Shown: positions 5,681 to 5,705 of the stretch, in pieces
Numbering within the stretch: position 1 is the first letter of the stretch
How the letters are laid out: every line of letters begins with the position of its first letter
NCBI GenBank assembly: GCA_016839655.1
Contig: JAEOTW010000056.1
Span: 1-5,705 of the forward strand
From: Promethearchaeota archaeon
Lineage (GTDB): Archaea; Asgardarchaeota; Lokiarchaeia; Sigynarchaeales; SOKP01
Reading direction: 5' to 3'
Length of the DNA stretch: 5,705 nucleotides
Notes under the pieces: model-generated
The model's input: the letters and a program-made list of their open reading frames with translations, nothing else
Databases searched by the model: none
What the model was told of the DNA's origin: nothing
Program-made: the position numbers and the translations under genes

Positions 5681-5705
5681 GTGAAATGGCACGTCCATAT
5701 CAAAA
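5681..5705 (+). CDS. First codons of an unidentified gene, start ambiguous
   Basis: A Shine-Dalgarno-like GAGG is followed by two candidate starts in different frames. GTG at 5681 would give MKWHVHIK, and ATG at 5686 would give MARPYQ. Both frames are open to the window edge. Ribosome-binding-site spacing supports GTG, while start-codon preference supports ATG. Too little is visible to name the product. Confidence 0.35.

Overview
This looks like a piece of an AT-rich archaeal chromosome. The archaeal signs are an Alba chromatin protein, TATA-type promoter boxes upstream of several genes, T-tracts after stop codons, and little Shine-Dalgarno usage. The C-terminus of the secreted peptidase (an IPGY motif, one membrane helix, a lysine-rich tail) resembles the surface-sorting tails I associate with Asgard archaea, especially Lokiarchaeia. 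That lineage is an inference; no rRNA or other decisive phylogenetic marker is in view.

Layout, left to right. (1) The 3' end of an enoyl-CoA hydratase/isomerase (crotonase) gene, + strand, cut by the window edge. (2) alba, + strand, starting at a TTG behind a clear Shine-Dalgarno. (3) A COG3393-like GNAT acetyltransferase, - strand, convergent with alba. (4) A large exported cysteine peptidase of the gingipain (C25) type, + strand, divergent from the GNAT gene across a gap of 70 bases. (5) A small CooT-like/COG1532 protein, - strand, whose 3' end overlaps the peptidase gene by 8 bases. (6) A stand-alone amidase-signature hydrolase, + strand, divergent from the CooT-like gene. (7) The first codons of another + strand gene at the right edge.

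The genes mostly alternate in strand, so each is probably its own transcription unit with its own promoter, and no operon is evident. The contents are ordinary housekeeping, metabolic and surface functions: chromatin, acyl-CoA metabolism, acylation, extracellular proteolysis, amide hydrolysis and possibly metal handling. An extracellular peptidase plus an intracellular amidase would suit a peptide- or amide-using heterotroph, but nothing shows that they act together. I see no rRNA, tRNA, CRISPR array, insertion sequence or integrase, and no sign of a defence or other new multi-gene system. No gene-free stretch exceeds 300 bases; the longest are 293-515 and 5478-5680.

The most interesting points are: the peptidase's apparent double anchoring (N-terminal lipobox and C-terminal sorting-type helix); the nested bidirectional stop/poly-T arrangement where the peptidase and CooT-like genes meet; a palindrome and GATAA-type repeats just downstream of the alba TATA box; and the substitution of arginine at the Alba position that is an acetylated lysine in Sulfolobus.
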